DNA from: Hamadaea flava
GTDB taxonomy: Bacteria; Actinomycetota; Actinomycetes; Mycobacteriales; Micromonosporaceae
Reading direction: 5' to 3'
Assembly (NCBI RefSeq): GCF_024172085.1
Contig: NZ_JAMZDZ010000001.1
Coordinates: 2,046,001 to 2,110,000 of the forward strand
DNA length: 64,000 nucleotides
Part shown: positions 17,620 through 25,214 of the stretch, in pieces
How the letters are laid out: each line of letters opens with the position of its first letter
Position numbering within the stretch: position 1 is the stretch's first letter
The notes under the pieces: model-generated
Told to the model about the DNA's origin: nothing
The model's input: only the letters and a program-made list of their open reading frames with translations
Database searches by the model: none
Translations under genes and position numbers: made by a program

Positions 17620-19109
17620 GACCAGTCCTCCACCGCGTCCTCGGTAGCCGGTCGGTATGTCAGGGGCGGGCCGCCATGAGTCCAGGGCGTCTGATCCGGT
17701 GCCGGCCAGTTCTGGCCGCGGCCGGCGAACTGTGGTGCCAGTGCGCTGTACAAGACGTCGTCACCGGGCTGCGGGACGGTACCCGGTTCGGGCGTGCGGC
17801 CGCGGCCCATCTTGTTCTGCAGCTCGATGGTGACTTCCCAGCCGTCGCCGACGCGGTCAATGCCGATGATGATGGCTTGCTGTCCATTGCGGCTCGGGTC
17901 GTATACCGACTGGCGGTCCTCCAGCCGGATCGGGTCCTCGGTGAACACGGTTACCAGTGGGCGCAGTTTGGTTCCGCGCGCAGCGGGCACCCGACGGTGT
18001 GGCTCGGCGGAGACCACTCGACCTGAGAATGCTTCGCCCTCCAGCCGGAAGTCGGCCATCACCAGTGGGTCGTCATAGGCGCGTTGGGCGTCGTACGCCG
18101 CCAGCCTGCGCTCCATGTCCCCCAGCCGCCGGGCGCTGCGGACTGCGTTGTCCCGCTTGGGCTGGGGAAGGCCCACGGTTCGGAGCTGGTTGTCGTACCA
18201 GGTGAACTCGTCGCGCTGCGTTTCCCACCGCTGGGCCACGCCTGGCGCGGCAGGCATCTGCCGTAGCAGGTCGATGGCCTGCCACATCAGGTCCCAGGTC
18301 GGCCTCATCTGCTCAACCAGAAGGGTGGTGAGGCGGGCGAATACCTGCCGTCGGGTCAGCTCGGTGGTCGTAGCCGACAGCGCTTTCAGCGTCGGTTCCA
18401 GAAACAGGCGGTCGAACGTTGGATCTGTGGCAGGGCCGGCTGGCGGGCACCTGGCCGGATCCTCCGCCCGGCGCATTGCGTCGATCAACGACAGTCCGTT
18501 CGGCGGCGCCAGCCATGCCATGATTGCCGCGAGGTTGCCGTCCTCGACTGCGCTCTGGCCGGTCGCCCACATTGCGCCGAGAGCACTCGTAGTCGAAACA
18601 AGCACTGATGTGTCGGCGAACTCGGCCTGCTCGCCAAACCATGTCAACCACAAGCCGAGCCGCCGGACCGATGGCGCGACTGCCCAGGGGCCGTCGGTAT
18701 GCCGGAACCGGGTCATCCGGCCCAGCAGGCGAACGTAGTTCACGCCGCCCGGGTTGGGCACCCAGATCTGCGGCGCCTGCCGGGCCCGCTCGATCGGTCC
18801 TTTACCGCGGTCGAAACGCTCCTTGTCGTCGGCCATCGATTGGATCGGCAGCAGCAGTACCGACGCGAGCCGTTCGGCAAACCGAAGTCGCTCGCTGCGT
18901 TCGCGCGGCTGACGGGTCACGATCACCTCAGGCCGCTGGCGGTCCTGGCCGACCATCACCGCTAGCGGAGCGTTGGTCTCGCCTGCGAGGGTGATCGGCA
19001 CGATCACGATCGGCTGCGCCGAGATGGGAAGGTGCCGGTAAACAGTGATCTGCTGGGGCCGGCCTTGTTCAGCGGCCAGCACTCGGGCCAGCGACGTCAT
19101 GACGCTCAT
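17616..19109 (-). CDS. Unknown 497-residue protein of the helicase/nuclease operon
   Basis: The ATG at 19109 shares ATGA with the upstream nuclease stop, which fixes the start; 75 further codons are open upstream but lie inside that gene. Visible features are ITVYRHLPISAQPIVIVPIT near the start, WVPNPGGVNYVRLLGRMTRF, a helical centre, YDNQLRTVGLPQPKRDNAVR, RLGDMERRLAAYDAQRAYDD, and a C-terminal small beta domain (TKLRPLVTVFTED, AIIIGIDRVGDGWEVTIELQ) that could be a nucleic-acid-binding barrel. I do not recognise the family. Tight coupling on both sides argues that it is a structural subunit of the same complex. Confidence 0.7.
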   Translation of the reverse strand: MSVMTSLARVLAAEQGRPQQITVYRHLPISAQPIVIVPITLAGETNAPLAVMVGQDRQRPEVIVTRQPRERSERLRFAERLASVLLLPIQSMADDKERFDRGKGPIERARQAPQIWVPNPGGVNYVRLLGRMTRFRHTDGPWAVAPSVRRLGLWLTWFGEQAEFADTSVLVSTTSALGAMWATGQSAVEDGNLAAIMAWLAPPNGLSLIDAMRRAEDPARCPPAGPATDPTFDRLFLEPTLKALSATTTELTRRQVFARLTTLLVEQMRPTWDLMWQAIDLLRQMPAAPGVAQRWETQRDEFTWYDNQLRTVGLPQPKRDNAVRSARRLGDMERRLAAYDAQRAYDDPLVMADFRLEGEAFSGRVVSAEPHRRVPAARGTKLRPLVTVFTEDPIRLEDRQSVYDPSRNGQQAIIIGIDRVGDGWEVTIELQNKMGRGRTPEPGTVPQPGDDVLYSALAPQFAGRGQNWPAPDQTPWTHGGPPLTYRPATEDAVEDWS

Positions 19110-20233
19110 CTGACCGCCTCCAGTGCCTGCTGGCGCATCCGATACGCGGCCTGCAGGATGGCCGCGGCCTGACGCTGCTCCTGACCGGGAACACGTCGGC
19201 CGGTGGCCAGCTCGACGGCCTCGGTGATCGAGTCGATGCCGCCGAGGTCCTCGCGTACCGTTCGGCCCAGCACAGGCACCGTGCGGGCCGCCTCCGCCCG
19301 GCACACGCCAGCCAGTTCGCAGCTGCCCAGGCATTCCGGCGAGTAGCGGGCGCTCACCTGCGCAACCGCGTTGGCCAAGTCCTCCGGGTCGCGAGTCGCC
19401 TGACCGTCGTGCTCGCGCAGGTCGAACGTGAGCGCCTCCGGAAGCAGGTTCAGCAGGCTCTCAATCGATTCCATCCGGATCAGCTGACGGCGCAACGAAG
19501 CCAACTGCTTACGCACGTCGATAACGACCGCCACCGGTTGGTTCGTGAAATCCTTGGGGCACACCAGGATCACGTCGTGCGACACCAGATCACCCGAAAG
19601 GCCAGAGCCGCGCAGCATCTCCTGCAACGCCATGACATAGACGGCCGACTGCTGCGCCGCGGCAGCGACCTTGCCCGGGTCCGCCGTGCCGTCGACGATC
19701 GGGAACGACTTGATTTCCACGACCCGCAGCCGGTCGCCGAACTTGAAGGCGACCAAGTCCGGCTCGATGAAGACTGCCAGCCCGTTGACCTTCAGTTGCA
19801 AGATTGGATGGTCGAACATTGTACCGACTGCGCCGTCGGCCGTGGCTGCTTCCTGGAGGGCGTGCTGCGATCGCCGAAGTCGGCTGGTGATGCGGTCGTC
19901 CTCGTCTGCGGGATTGAGGTCGTGGTAATGCGCCTGCGCGATTGGCAGGCCTATGTGTTCGCGCAGCAGGCGCAGCAGCTCGGCACCCCCCTCAGCCTTG
20001 ACCTGGGCTTCGAAGCTCATGCCGCGGGCCAGGGCGATGCTCGACATCTGCCCGATCGAAACCGGCATGCCCAGCCGGCTGGCGACGGCGCCCTTGTCGA
20101 CGCCAGCAGCGTCCATGAGGGCACGGCGCCGGCAGCCGGGATTCGCGGCGAGCGCGGCAAGGGTCCGGGCGTTGTGGGGCCTTCGCGGGGCCGCGCCACG
20201 GATCACGGTCAGGCGGTGCTCAACGACAGTCAT
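19106..20233 (-). CDS. Cas4/RecB-like PD-(D/E)xK nuclease with predicted 4Fe-4S cluster
   Basis: The 375-residue protein contains EPDLVAF (D159) and VVEIKSF (E173, K175), then QQSAVYVMAL (Q195, Y199), which is the D...ExK...QxxxY series of the RecB/Cas4 family. Four cysteines are placed as in Fe-S nucleases: C34 in NPGCRRRALM and a cluster CLGSCELAGVC (C301, C305, C311). The ATG at 20233 has an AAGGA ribosome binding site. AddB, Cas4 and Dna2 share this design and act on DNA ends. It lies two genes upstream of a Dna2-type helicase, so a split Dna2-like activity is inferred. Confidence 0.85.
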   Translation of the reverse strand: MTVVEHRLTVIRGAAPRRPHNARTLAALAANPGCRRRALMDAAGVDKGAVASRLGMPVSIGQMSSIALARGMSFEAQVKAEGGAELLRLLREHIGLPIAQAHYHDLNPADEDDRITSRLRRSQHALQEAATADGAVGTMFDHPILQLKVNGLAVFIEPDLVAFKFGDRLRVVEIKSFPIVDGTADPGKVAAAAQQSAVYVMALQEMLRGSGLSGDLVSHDVILVCPKDFTNQPVAVVIDVRKQLASLRRQLIRMESIESLLNLLPEALTFDLREHDGQATRDPEDLANAVAQVSARYSPECLGSCELAGVCRAEAARTVPVLGRTVREDLGGIDSITEAVELATGRRVPGQEQRQAAAILQAAYRMRQQALEAVR

Positions 20234-20291
20234 CGTTGTCCTTCGTAGACGGGTCCGGCCTTCGCGGGAACCGGGCCGCCGATCGTTGTCC

Positions 20292-21098
20292 CTAGCGGGT
20301 GGCGGTGCTTCGGGTCACCAAACGCAGGCGTTCGGCGCCGAACAGTTGTTGCACGTCGTCGAGTCGACGTGCCCTCTCAGCGGCTTCACGGCGTTGAATA
20401 CGGTCGGCTTCGTCGTGAACTCCCAGCTCCGACTGCGCGGCTGCGATGATCCTCTTCGGGTCGCCGGCGTCGAACGGGCCGCCCGCGCCGGGGATGTTCG
20501 TGGCGAAGCGCCACAACAGCCGGCTCGCCTGCGGGCCAGGGTCGCCTGTCCGCTCGACGTGCTCGGCGAGCCGGATGGCCGCATAGAGGAAGTCGACTCT
20601 CGGCGACAGCGACCCGATCATTCTTCGGTCCAGCGGCCAGGTGGATACGGCAAGCAACCCTCGAACTGCGACGAGCTGGTCCACCGACAAGGCGCTGCAC
20701 AGGTAGTACGGGCGAGCATGAGGTGCCGAACGAAACGAGCGTTCCTCGTCTCGTCGTAGGCTTGTCAACTTGGCGCTCACCAGCTCACCCGATGAGAACG
20801 CCTCGTGCACGGCGACGATCAATTTCGGCGCCGCGGGCACGCCGATCAGTGTGAGCACCTGGTGCACCTGCTCGCGCATTGGCAGCAGCGACGCGACCGA
20901 CGGCAGCTCAGGCACGACCGCGGTGGAGGTAGCGGCGTCTGCTTCCTGAAGCGCAGCATCCCACCGGTTTTCCGCTTCACGGAGCTCAGCCCGCAAACTT
21001 GCGGCCTTGACCCGATCGCCATCGCTGATGGCGCGGCGGATCTGACCTCGAAGTTTCGAGATCTTCTCCTCGAGTTCGTCCATCGTCACGTCGGCCAC
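20292..21098 (-). CDS. Unknown coiled-coil/winged-helix-like protein, first gene of operon
   Basis: About 268 residues if the GTG at 21098 (VADVTMDELEEK) is used; the ATG at 21083 is the other candidate. TACTGT, 7 bases upstream of the GTG, could be a -10 for a leaderless transcript. Residues 1-50 are a charged coiled coil (KISKLRGQIRRAISDGDRVK). The middle (VHQVLTLIGVPAAPKLIVAV, GELVSAKLTSLRRDEERSF) resembles a winged helix, and the C-terminus is again helical. It is the first gene of the minus-strand operon, 58 bases before the nuclease gene. It may be a regulator or a complex subunit; the family is not recognised. Confidence 0.6.
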   Translation of the reverse strand: MADVTMDELEEKISKLRGQIRRAISDGDRVKAASLRAELREAENRWDAALQEADAATSTAVVPELPSVASLLPMREQVHQVLTLIGVPAAPKLIVAVHEAFSSGELVSAKLTSLRRDEERSFRSAPHARPYYLCSALSVDQLVAVRGLLAVSTWPLDRRMIGSLSPRVDFLYAAIRLAEHVERTGDPGPQASRLLWRFATNIPGAGGPFDAGDPKRIIAAAQSELGVHDEADRIQRREAAERARRLDDVQQLFGAERLRLVTRSTATR

Positions 21099-21464
21099 GC
21101 CGAGGACAGTACCACACTTCCAGTGTTTTCCAGTAATTCCCACTATCCATCGGATGGGGGTACGACGGAAGGCTAGGTCGCCGCGCAGCCATCTGACGCA
21201 CTCCTTGTGCGACAAGAGCCCCGTAGCCTGCAGCCGCGCGCGCAAATCGCTCAACCCTCTCGGCGACACGGATCGTGGACCGGGACGAGACGACATCCAG
21301 ACGCATCTCACACAGCTGCGGAGACCTGGTCGATTTAGTCTGGCGGGCGGCCAAAGCCGTACCGGACGTCGGTCTTCACCACAACGAGGAGAGCCTCTGG
21401 CGTCACTTGACGTGCGGACAGTGCCGCGGTGCAGGATGGAAACTCTCGGCAGGAGGTCCGTCTC
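21099..21464. promoter_or_regulatory. Divergent promoter region of the repair operon and the 21465 gene
   Basis: These 366 bases hold no convincing gene. Near the minus-strand start the plus strand reads TTCCAGTG-TT-TTCCAGTA (about 21119-21134), a close direct repeat at 10-base spacing that may be an operator for the long operon. For the plus-strand gene, TTGACG (21407-21412) and CAGGAT (21432-21437) could be -35 and -10 elements, though the 19-base spacing is long. Confidence 0.35.
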
Positions 21465-22592
21465 ATGACGCGGTACGCGCTGGATGAGCAGCGAGGCGAG
21501 TTGGTCGCATCGTGGGGAACGGGACGCGGTGAGCGGTGCCGCGCACTGACGGTCCTCCCAGCCGGGGCAAGGCCGGGCGACCTGGACTCCTTGCTGATGA
21601 ACCTGACCATGCTCTCGGAGCAGTTGTGGCACTGCTACACCGACCCTGCTAGCGCAGCTGTTAGCCAGGAAGTCAACACAGAGGGCTGGCGTCGCGCCGG
21701 CACCCGTGCCGGTTTCGGCTCAGTCACCGCCTCGATCCGCAACCCTCATCTGCCCGACGAGGACGGTGCGTTGATTGTCTCGTACGATCCGGTGGTCGAA
21801 CTGTCACACCGGGTCGGCCGCGCCCTGCACGCGATCGATTCGCCCGACTTCTCCGCTGTGGTCGTGGCCGAGGTTGAGCGCGAACTCGCAGCCGTCGAGC
21901 ACGCCGAACTCGGCGACCTGACCGGACGGGCCGCCCAAGCGGTCCTTCTCACCCGGGCGGACGCGTCGCCGGTGCAAGTAATGGCGGCCGACGCCCTCCT
22001 AGCGGAGGATCCGCTCGGCAGCGTCGACCTGTTCAGCGGCTTCGACCCAACCTCGGCGGCTGTCGCCGCAGCGCATTGGCTGCGGGCAGCGGCGGAGGTC
22101 GCGGCGCAAGGCACTCCGTACCCGTTCACACGGATCGTCGAAGAGTCAGACAACATCGCAACGTTGGCGCACGAGACGCCGACGACGGTGTTGCAGCTGA
22201 TGGCCGCCGGACATAGCCGTCTGCAGGCGGTGTTGAGCCTGATACGTCAGGCAATCCTCGTCGCCGACGGGATCGTCGCCGACGCCGAGGACCTGCAAAG
22301 CCGCATTGCACAAACGCGAAGCCAGCTACGCCGCCATGGCTACGACGCGGCCGAACCCGCTAACGAGTTCGCGGTCCGGCTGACGCCGCTGGATCCGAGA
22401 AGGCCTGCTCGGGATCTGCTCGAGGATCTGATCGCCGGCATCGGCGGCTGCCTCGAAATGTATCGCGAAGGTTTCGTCCCAGACAGCGACGGAGTGGCCG
22501 ACGACGACGATTATGACTTCGATGCGGCTGACGCGTCTTTCAGAGCCGAGGTCCGTGCACGGGCAGCGCGAGACCATGCGCGGTTGATCTAG
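21465..22592 (+). CDS. Unknown 375-residue protein
   Basis: AGGAGG (21451-21456) lies 8 bases before the ATG at 21465, which fixes the start. The protein is soluble, with no signal or membrane segment. The N-terminal part MTRYALDEQRGELVASWG looks like a small beta domain. The centre is Ala-rich and helical (AVVVAEVERELAAVEHAELG), and the C-terminus is strongly acidic (DGVADDDDYDFDAADASF) before a basic tail. The family is not recognised. It is divergent from the repair operon and converges on the graspetide-like locus, so its pathway is unclear. Confidence 0.6.
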   Translation: MTRYALDEQRGELVASWGTGRGERCRALTVLPAGARPGDLDSLLMNLTMLSEQLWHCYTDPASAAVSQEVNTEGWRRAGTRAGFGSVTASIRNPHLPDEDGALIVSYDPVVELSHRVGRALHAIDSPDFSAVVVAEVERELAAVEHAELGDLTGRAAQAVLLTRADASPVQVMAADALLAEDPLGSVDLFSGFDPTSAAVAAAHWLRAAAEVAAQGTPYPFTRIVEESDNIATLAHETPTTVLQLMAAGHSRLQAVLSLIRQAILVADGIVADAEDLQSRIAQTRSQLRRHGYDAAEPANEFAVRLTPLDPRRPARDLLEDLIAGIGGCLEMYREGFVPDSDGVADDDDYDFDAADASFRAEVRARAARDHARLI

Positions 22593-22672
22593 CTGTGGAT
22601 TCTTCGCTGACGGCGGGGACGGGCGAGCCCGACGCCGTAAGGGGCTCACCCGGAGGCCGAAGCTACTCCGTT

Positions 22673-22819
22673 TCAGACGGTGATCGCCTGCGCGAGTGCA
22701 CCGACGAAGTCATTGTCGATGGTCTCTACGGAGGCGGTGAGGACAGTGGTGGGCTGGGGACGCTCGTCCTCCTTGTCGTCGAGGATGACGGCGCCGAGGA
22801 CGGTGTACAGGTCAGGCAT
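22673..22819 (-). CDS. Second graspetide-precursor-like peptide, 48 residues
   Basis: The ATG at 22819 has GGAGG 7 bases upstream. The product opens MPDLYTVLGAVILDD, then has EDERPQPTTVLTASVETIDN and ends FVGALAQAITV. It aligns with the peptide encoded just before the ATP-grasp gene (24437-24589): both have M(P)DLY--LG, an acidic run before RPxP, then TT-x-T...ET-x-D/E and a final AL. Thr/Ser plus Asp/Glu clusters are what ATP-grasp graspetide ligases join as ester or amide links. Its first 31 codons lie inside the end of the membrane-protein gene in another frame. No modification is proven. Confidence 0.6.
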   Translation of the reverse strand: MPDLYTVLGAVILDDKEDERPQPTTVLTASVETIDNDFVGALAQAITV

Positions 22820-23511
22820 AGTGTGCCTCCGCTGATCGACTGACTGGGAGTAATCGTAGGCGCTGGCGAACTCGGCGCGGTCGAACTGGTCGCCGGGCCC
22901 GGGTTCTGTCCGTTGCTGGCACCGAGCGTGATCACCGGCCACACCGCGGCGTACAGGATTGCGGCGACGATCGCCAGCAAGACGCCATCGCGCAGCACTG
23001 TTATCCGAGCCGCGACTGTCTGCTCGCCGAGCCCGACTATTTGCGCGTAGCTAGTCGCCGCCACACGCCGGATCGGGTGACGGACCAACGCCAGGCCAGC
23101 GGTGTCGATCCGTGTGAAGTTCGCCTTCGCCGTCATGAGGGCTATCGCCCCGCCCATCGATAGGAGCACGAAGACGACGCTTAACGCCCAAGCTGTGATC
23201 AGCCAGGGATTGGCGTGCGTGAACAGACGGTTTGCTCCCGCGGACAGCGCGGCGAGTTCCGCCAAACACAATGTCAGCAGGCCTCCCGCACGGCCGCGGA
23301 CCTTCTCCAGATCGGCGTACTGGCGGTCGACCTGTCGGCGGCCTTCCTCAACGATCACCGCTATGTCGTCGGCCTGCAGGTCACGGTCGATTTTCCACTT
23401 GAACGGCTTGGGAGCCTCGAACAGGGGAACTTCCATCCCCGGCCAGAACGGGGAAATCGCGAACTGCAGGTAGCCGCGAAGCTCAGCGAAGCGTCCGGTC
23501 ACGACCTTCAT
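22726..23511 (-). CDS. Membrane protein of the graspetide-like locus
   Basis: The 261-residue frame starts in the ATP-grasp stop (ATGA, 23508-23511). The N-terminal half is soluble and charged (KIDRDLQADDIAVIVEEGRR). Hydrophobic segments follow: LLTLCLAELAALSAGANRLF, PWLITAWALSVVFVLLSMGG and VLLAIVAAILYAAVWPVITL. The layout resembles small unknown partner membrane proteins of actinobacterial RiPP loci. The last 60 residues are Ser/Pro/Thr-rich (PATSSTAPSSPAPTITPS) and the final 31 codons overlap the second precursor-like ORF, so the natural end may be earlier or the overlap may be real. An export or immunity role is inferred. Confidence 0.65.
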   Translation of the reverse strand: MKVVTGRFAELRGYLQFAISPFWPGMEVPLFEAPKPFKWKIDRDLQADDIAVIVEEGRRQVDRQYADLEKVRGRAGGLLTLCLAELAALSAGANRLFTHANPWLITAWALSVVFVLLSMGGAIALMTAKANFTRIDTAGLALVRHPIRRVAATSYAQIVGLGEQTVAARITVLRDGVLLAIVAAILYAAVWPVITLGASNGQNPGPATSSTAPSSPAPTITPSQSISGGTLCLTCTPSSAPSSSTTRRTSVPSPPLSSPPP

Positions 23512-24440
23512 TCGGCGGCCAAGAGCCAGTCCGCCAGCACCCGGGTCGCTGGCCCGGACACTTCCTCAGGCAAGAACAGCCATTGCCCGCCAGGGTTCAG
23601 GTCGAGGAAGACCGGCCCGTCGTCGTCCATCACCCAATCCTGCGCGCTGAAGCCGACGCCGAGATCAGCAGCGAGCCGGATGGCCGCCGCCTGCACCTCA
23701 GGTCGCTTCCCTGCTTGGAATGCACTGTGCGCCGGCGGGTGCGAACGCCAGTCCAGCGGAAGATCAGCGGCAGCCAACTCCGCCACCCAAGCCTCGTCAC
23801 GAACCGTCACTACTCGAAGGTGACGTCTGGCCACGATCAGAGACTGGGCAAGGAAGGGCGCCGAGGTCAGATCAACACCTTCGAGGTCGGCCGCGCACTG
23901 CGGCTTGACATAGACAACATGCTGACGGTCATCCGCTTCGAAGTTCCCGGGCCCCAACGGCTTGAGCACAAACGGCTCGCCGAGCGTCCCCGCGAGTTCC
24001 TCGAGATCCAACGCAATCATCGTCGCCGGAACCCGGAAGCCAGCCGCCGACGCAGCACGGTATTGCACCATCTTGTTCTCAGCGGCGTAGAGACGATCAA
24101 CCGGAGTCAGCCATGATACGGACGGCTCTCGCAAAATTGCGGCGAGCAAGGTGATGCGCGAAGCCAGCACTGCGGCCCGATGGCTACCTAACGGCACTCC
24201 TTGGTCCCAACCGGCCGGCGCTAGCCGCCGAATCCAACCGCGCGCCTGCGAATCTGGCAGCGCGAACAGGCGACCTTCTACAGACCGGACCACGATCTGC
24301 TCCGGCGTCATCCGCGCAAGCGCCGGCTCCAACGTCGCGGCGTCCAACACGATCCGCCGCCTCGAAGGAATCAGATCTGCCACAGCCCGCATGTGAGGGT
24401 CGGCCAGATCACCGACAAGGAGAACCGCGCCGTCCGTCAT
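23508..24440 (-). CDS. ATP-grasp ligase, graspetide-maturase-like
   Basis: The 310-residue protein has the MvdD/RimK-like plan: an N-terminal domain (MTDGAVLLVGDLADPHMRAV), LTPVDRLYAAENKMVQYRAA with the K of ENK at 123, the ATP-binding strand EPFVLKPLGPGN (K160), and the metal site GPVFLDLNPGGQWLF near the C-terminus. Enzymes of this group join Asp/Glu side chains to Thr/Ser/Lys in precursor peptides. The start ATG overlaps the stop of a 50-residue acidic Thr-rich ORF, and a similar ORF lies downstream, which strongly suggests a RiPP maturase. Exact substrate and ring pattern are unknown. Confidence 0.82.
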   Translation of the reverse strand: MTDGAVLLVGDLADPHMRAVADLIPSRRRIVLDAATLEPALARMTPEQIVVRSVEGRLFALPDSQARGWIRRLAPAGWDQGVPLGSHRAAVLASRITLLAAILREPSVSWLTPVDRLYAAENKMVQYRAASAAGFRVPATMIALDLEELAGTLGEPFVLKPLGPGNFEADDRQHVVYVKPQCAADLEGVDLTSAPFLAQSLIVARRHLRVVTVRDEAWVAELAAADLPLDWRSHPPAHSAFQAGKRPEVQAAAIRLAADLGVGFSAQDWVMDDDGPVFLDLNPGGQWLFLPEEVSGPATRVLADWLLAAE

Positions 24441-24589
24441 GGCGCGAGGCGACCGAGCGCAGGCACCAACCCGGATTCGTCTGTCGTCTCGATCTCCCTT
24501 GTTTCTGTCGTCACCGGACGCGGCCGGTCATCGTCATCATCGGACCCGGCAGCGCGATACGGTCGTCCCAAGTACTCATAAAGATCCAT
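24437..24589 (-). CDS. Graspetide-precursor-like peptide, 50 residues
   Basis: This ORF is short enough to be missed by length cut-offs. It starts MDLYEYLGRPYRAAG, continues with five consecutive Asp then RPRP, and has a core-like part VTTETREIETTDESG ending LVPALGRLAP. Its TGA overlaps the ATP-grasp ATG (ATGA), so the two are translationally coupled, as is usual for precursor and maturase. A weak GGGA lies upstream of the start. Similarity to the 22673-22819 peptide across the whole length makes chance unlikely. The Thr-Thr/Glu and Thr-Thr-Asp-Glu groups are candidate cross-linking residues. Confidence 0.72.
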   Translation of the reverse strand: MDLYEYLGRPYRAAGSDDDDDRPRPVTTETREIETTDESGLVPALGRLAP

Positions 24590-24936
24590 GTCGCATCCCA
24601 CACGGTCGGCATTCCAACAAGGCGAATTTTACGGCTCGCGGCTGACAGTCCATGTGCGTACCGACCTGCGCCGCGCAGCCCTAACACGCGATAGCAATCT
24701 CCCCGGACGTGTGTGCTCCCCGTGTGCTCGTATGCGATGTACGGGGAAGGTACGCGGTGGCACGAGGCGACAGGCTCGCCGACCCAGTCCTCTCAACCCT
24801 CGGCTAGTACCGAGCCGCCGCGTACGCCGATCCGGTGACGAAATCCCAGGTCACGGCGGCCGTGTTGACAGAAGAGTGCGGCGACCGTAGTGCCTCGAAG
24901 AGCGGCTCTTGACAGCCGCAGGGCGGAGCTTGCGCC
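24590..24936. other. Intergenic stretch, no gene seen
   Basis: No frame here has a convincing start, codon pattern or family motif. It separates the start of the graspetide-like operon (minus strand, whose promoter must lie here) from the tRNA-derived attachment site. Confidence 0.5.
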
Positions 24937-24981
24937 CTCTTAATCCGCGGGTTCGGGGTTCGAGTCCCTGGCGGCGCACCA
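24937..24981 (+). other. 3' half of a tRNA-Lys(CTT) gene, probable attachment site
   Basis: The bases fit tRNA geometry exactly from the anticodon loop onward: loop CTCTTAA (anticodon CTT), 3' anticodon strand TCCGC, a five-base variable loop, T-stem CGGGG / CCCTG around TTCGAGT, acceptor strand GCGGCGC, discriminator A and CCA. No matching 5' half (acceptor GCGCCGC) lies upstream and the anticodon stem is only partly paired. A tRNA 3' end 230 bases before a tyrosine integrase gene is the classic attL/attR arrangement. Confidence 0.75.
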
Positions 24982-24987
24982 CAGCCT

Positions 24988-25021
24988 AGCTGGCCATTCG
25001 TCGAAAGTCGAATGGCCAGCT
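24988..25021. terminator. Perfect 13-bp hairpin, terminator-like
   Basis: AGCTGGCCATTCG pairs fully with CGAATGGCCAGCT around an 8-base loop (TCGAAAGT). It lies just after the tRNA fragment and has no long T run. It could have terminated the tRNA transcript, or be part of the integration site. Confidence 0.6.
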
Positions 25022-25214
25022 TAAATGCGTTGACTCGTGTGAGTCACATGTGAGTCACACCTTCAGACTCACCGTCCGTTCCGGTTTCGCCACGTCAAGC
25101 AGCCATACCGGGCCGAACGCATGAGATCAGCCGATCAGGCTTGGTGCACCCCAGGGTGCTCGAACCTCGAGCCCTCGGATTGAGTGTCCGCTCCTGTTAG
25201 TTAAGGAAAAGACG

